Shown: positions 60,269 to 64,000 of the stretch, one piece after another
Numbering within the stretch: position 1 is the first letter of the stretch
Layout of the letters: each line of letters opens with the position of its first letter
Assembly (NCBI GenBank): GCA_009760855.2
Contig: WPIO01000078.1
Location: 846,001 to 910,000, forward strand
Source of the DNA: Cristatella mucedo
Taxonomy: Eukaryota > Bryozoa > Phylactolaemata > Cristatellidae
Length of the DNA stretch: 64,000 bases
Reading direction: 5' to 3'
Program-made: the position numbers and the translations under genes
The notes under the pieces: generated by a model
What the model was told of the DNA's origin: nothing
Database searches by the model: none
The model's input: only the letters and a program-made list of their open reading frames with translations

Positions 60269-61079
60269 CCTTTGCGAGGCCAAGACGGACGCTTTGCTTG
60301 ATCAGAAGTACTTGGGGACTCACTTTTGCCACGCCATCTTGGTCTCAGCCGCGAGTGGGATTGTTTTACGAAACTCCGTGTGATGCTCGCAGATCGACCA
60401 GAGTTCCTCACTTTAAGCGAGTGTCGGCCCCTGCGCCAGCGAATTTGGCGCTCGGCAAGACCTTTTCCGAGTACGCATCGGAAAGAAATGGAAGAGTCAA
60501 TTCCGGCCACCCCACCCCCCGATCGAAAAATGTCGGGCTCAGCATCCTGCGAACAAAGCTGAAGCAGCCCCAACGTTGAAAGTTTACCTGAAACCCGACC
60601 AGCCCATACCGTAAGGTCATTTGGGTAAACGTGTAAGTGGCGACGTTGGGGATCAATCTTTTAGCAACCAGTACCCTATCGTGCCCGAATCGATCGAATT
60701 TATTTTGTATGTCGTGCACCGGGGCCTGCTGCCTTGGCACAATTCGTGCCTTCGGGGGCGGGAGGGTGTTTGGCAGCTGCTGGAAGTCTTCGGCACTCTT
60801 ACACAAGATCAGCATCGGATCTGCTAGAGACGACGCCCTGAAGACAAAGGAGGTCAGGCTCGGCGGAGGTACGCCGGCCGAACCACGCCAACCAGCGAGC
60901 TGCCGGTGAAAGCCGAGCTGGCTCTGTAGCTTCCACCGGCATCTCTCACTCAGAGGGATGCCGACGTCGACGACCGAAGGTCATTCTTTCAGCCATGACC
61001 TTCAGTGTCTCGTGAAGAATTGCCACAGGACATCGGAACGGCGCCTTTAGCTCACCTTCTCCACTTTCACCTGAATTTA

Positions 61080-61140
61080 AAATGGTTGCATGATTTAACA
61101 GCCTCTTTTGTGTTGCTAGTGGCAGAAGAAGTGCCTTAAG
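61080..61140 (-). mobile_element. SINE family B, left part (interrupted)
   Basis: Inverted 'gatttaacagcctcttttgtgttgctagtggcagaagaagtgccttaag'. The remainder resumes at 61684 after the inserted element ('agctgtcgccaccgctttcgatgg'). Confidence 0.75.
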
Positions 61141-61683
61141 CTGGTTTTACACGGCGAGTCTTGCTCCCGACCTGCTTCCTAACTATTTACACGTTGCCAA
61201 TACGGGGGGCCGAGCAAGATTTATAGAAGACTTAACTAATACTCGACAGCCGAACGTAGTTCTACTTCTTGGTTAACACTCAGGCAAGACATTGAAAACG
61301 ACCAGTCGCATGCACCGTCGAGGGCAAGTCTTTTTCATTGCTCTGAAAAGCACGGCACGAATCGACGTGCGAAATCATCGAAGCAATCCACGAGAATCCA
61401 CGAGAGTCCCTACTTATGGAAAACAAAAGCCCACGATACAGCAATCAGATAGTGTGGCTGCCAGCGATAAAAGCAATCGTGGAAGTTTAAAATTCAGCGG
61501 GAATTTCGGCAATTTACTAGCTCCAAAACAGAAGCAATTTTCCTAGAACACCGGGGGGGGGGCTGAGGGAGCACAAGAGCGAGACTTAGAGGAAGGCAGG
61601 TCGCGAAGACGTCCTACAAAAAAAGAGCCCCAGAAGTAGATATGAAGCAGGTAGGAAGCACGACTAGCCGCGTACACCTGGCC
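61141..61683. mobile_element. Miniature inverted-repeat element inside SINE B
   Basis: The left end GGTTTTACACGGCGAGTCTT continues ...CGACCTGCTTCCTAAC. The inverted right end GGCCAGGTGTACGCGGCTAG continues ...CTACCTGCTTCATATC. These are imperfect ~45-bp terminal inverted repeats about 540 bp apart. AGCT flanks both sides (around 61139-61142 and 61684-61687), compatible with a 4-bp target duplication. No transposase is present. Confidence 0.65.
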
Positions 61684-62136
61684 AGCTGTCGCCACCGCTT
61701 TCGATGGCTAGCTGGACCCTACACCCTGTAGGGAAGTCGGCAAAACCTGAGGCAGGTGCGCCGCCATCTGGCTGAGCTGGCAAAGTGGCAGTAACAAGTC
61801 CAGCTGGCCGGCTACGGAAAGGTATGTAACCGCAGAGAATGCAGCCTCGATCGGGCGGTTTCTCTCTTTGAAGAAAAACCAGCTCCCCAGCCATAATCGC
61901 TGGGAAGGCAGCGAGCGAAGGCACTACGACGCCGCCATGCCCTGAAATAGGCAGCACTTGTCTGTCGATTAATATCCCCACGTCGTCCACGAGCGTACAG
62001 AAGGCAGGGCGCCCTGGATTGCCGTGGCTGATTAGGACCTAATAAGGCACCGGGGAGCGAGTGAATGGGAACGAGTTGCCGACGAGCTGCTCCTGCTCAA
62101 CTTGCTCAGGCGGTCGGGCAATGCTGATCGCACCAA

Positions 62137-62156
62137 CGAGCGAGCGAGCGAGCGAG
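62137..62156. repeat. (GCGA)n short run
   Basis: Five GAGC/GCGA units. Confidence 0.85.
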
Positions 62157-62513
62157 CACGAACCCATTCACATTCCGCACGCTAGGATTCTTCATTCACC
62201 CAGTTAGCTCTGTTTATGGTTTCCTGCCCACTTCCGGATGCGTTCATAGGCCGGTATGCCGTGTGTCTAAAAATAGAAGCAACTGCAGCAGCAGCAGCTG
62301 ACCGAACTCACGGTCTTTCCTGCGTGGCTATTGCCGTGCTCGACCGAACTCGATCGTCTGATCTCGGCGTGTTTCTCATGGCTCGCTCCATTCCTTCTGC
62401 GCCAGCTTTTTTGTGCTCAGTCGTCTGCATGCATGCACTCAGTGTCCTGCCCTCCTTTCTTTTCCCTCGTACGTCGTCGCTGGGCTCCAACTCAAACTAT
62501 TGCCAGTTCTATT

Positions 62514-63037
<524 letters not shown>

Positions 63038-63395
63038 TCTCGGTCGCTCATTTACTCAGCCCACCCCCTCTCAGCCACGGTACTCACCACATACCTCTCA
63101 ATCACCTGGTTGCTAATTATTTCCCCTTCCCATACCATCTTCCCCTTTTCTATCGCCAACCAGCCACTCCATTGCTCATACCGCTGAGCAGCAGCAGCAG
63201 CCTGAACCATCCTGGTAAGCCTCATATCTCATATCTCACGCGCGTGCCAGAGTGGTCCACCCAGGAGCAGCGGCACGAACGAGGTGGCCACGTGCCACTC
63301 GTACCGAGTGCCCTGCACTGCACGGAACAGCCTGCTCGGGATTCAGCCTAGCCAGAGCTGCATTAGGCCTCCTCAGCCCGACGACGAGAACTTAC

Positions 63396-64000
63396 CTCTG
63401 CCGACTGTTCGCTCTGGTGCTGAGCCGGCCTGCAGCCTCCGGCTGGCCTCGATACTGGCCCGGCAAGACGCCGACTGGCCGACGGCTGCGTCGTGCTTGG
63501 GTTCGAGCACGCGCGACCAGCCCCTGCAGCCTCGGGCAACGTAATCGGCAAATGAGCCTCGATTGCTAGCAGATGAGCAGCTGCTGGCACGAGCCGGTGC
63601 CCGGTGCTGCTGCCAAAACAATTAGGGTTCACTGGCAGTCAACCGGATCAGCTGCATTTGTCTAACCAGCCCTGCGGAGCAATCCCAGAAGCTGGCAGAG
63701 TTGAGATGATCCGAGCCTGCCCTCACCCCCCTTCACGGGCGGCATTTTACGCGCGACGAGCAGTAATATCGTCCCTACTTGTGGCACCTCTGGTGCCGAC
63801 CGTAATTAGGTTTACAATCGCGCGGCAGAGCTGGCTGCCTTGCGAGCAGCTTTTTCTCAGACGCACCACTAACGAGCAGCCTCGGCCGCAGAGCCGAGCC
63901 AGCGAATCGTGCTGACTGCTTAAGCAGCTCCTTACGAGCGGCTCGCACGATCGCTATTTGGCAGAGGCAATTACCGCAACAAAATCGCTCTGAATTGAAA
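63396..64000 (-). other. GC-rich end with a candidate splice donor
   Basis: CGGCAGAG|GTAAGT on the minus strand (exon side ends at 63396) is a strong donor preceded by an open, GC-rich frame in phase 0 (…AQHQSEQSAE). It could be a farther 5' exon of the Cav-beta gene, but the peptide matches nothing I recognise and no ATG opens the frame. No other gene was recognised here. Confidence 0.2.

Noticed and set aside
61059-61074. GTGAGC donor with a preceding CAG acceptor giving a five-codon micro-exon (VKVEK)
   Set aside because: Such short GT/AG pairs occur by chance and no family sequence fits.

Overview
This is a eukaryotic, non-vertebrate-looking animal window. One intron-rich gene occupies most of it. 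The rest is non-LTR retrotransposons, tRNA-derived SINEs, DNA-transposon remnants and very abundant microsatellites. No prokaryotic operon, rRNA, CRISPR or stand-alone tRNA gene is visible. The protein is of invertebrate type, but I cannot fix the phylum from sequence alone. A SPIN-like hAT element would fit several lineages, including molluscs and flatworms.

The main gene lies on the minus strand and encodes the beta subunit of voltage-gated calcium channels (Cav-beta, CACNB family). I rebuilt it exon by exon: complement(join(3412..4341, 11309..11404, 11695..11846, 15680..15792, 16019..16158, 18187..18359, 19697..19785, 21761..21897, 24703..24825, 30522..30638, 56537..56611)). All ten introns are GT-AG and every codon phase closes. 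The model gives 714 residues in family order: N-terminal segment, SH3 (split), HOOK, guanylate-kinase-like (GK) domain, and a long low-complexity C-tail. A second candidate first exon at 33611..33655 would give a shorter N-terminus.

Layout. 1-1600: diverged tandem repeat of about 175-190 bp. 1600-3411: non-coding sequence downstream of the gene and GC-rich 3' flank. 3412-30638: the conserved Cav-beta exons, with LINE and SINE copies and CA/CT/CTG tracts in the introns. 30639-56536: a 25.9-kb first intron with a SPIN-like hAT miniature element, a 0.93-kb pyrimidine tract, a ZMYM1/DUF4371-type hAT transposase relic, LINE copies and a (CAG)41 tract. 56612-64000: upstream sequence with LINE and SINE copies, a miniature inverted-repeat element inside a SINE, CT tracts, and a GC-rich end with one candidate splice donor.

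The repeat families interlock. LINE family A (CR1/L2-like, ending in a TTA-rich tail) shares its last ~55 bp with tRNA-derived SINE family A, a textbook mobilisation partnership. SINE family B has an unrelated tail. LINE family B is a second CR1-like family. The oldest LINE A copy (5330..8560) carries SINEs and a younger 5'-truncated LINE A tail inserted inside a codon run of its reverse transcriptase.
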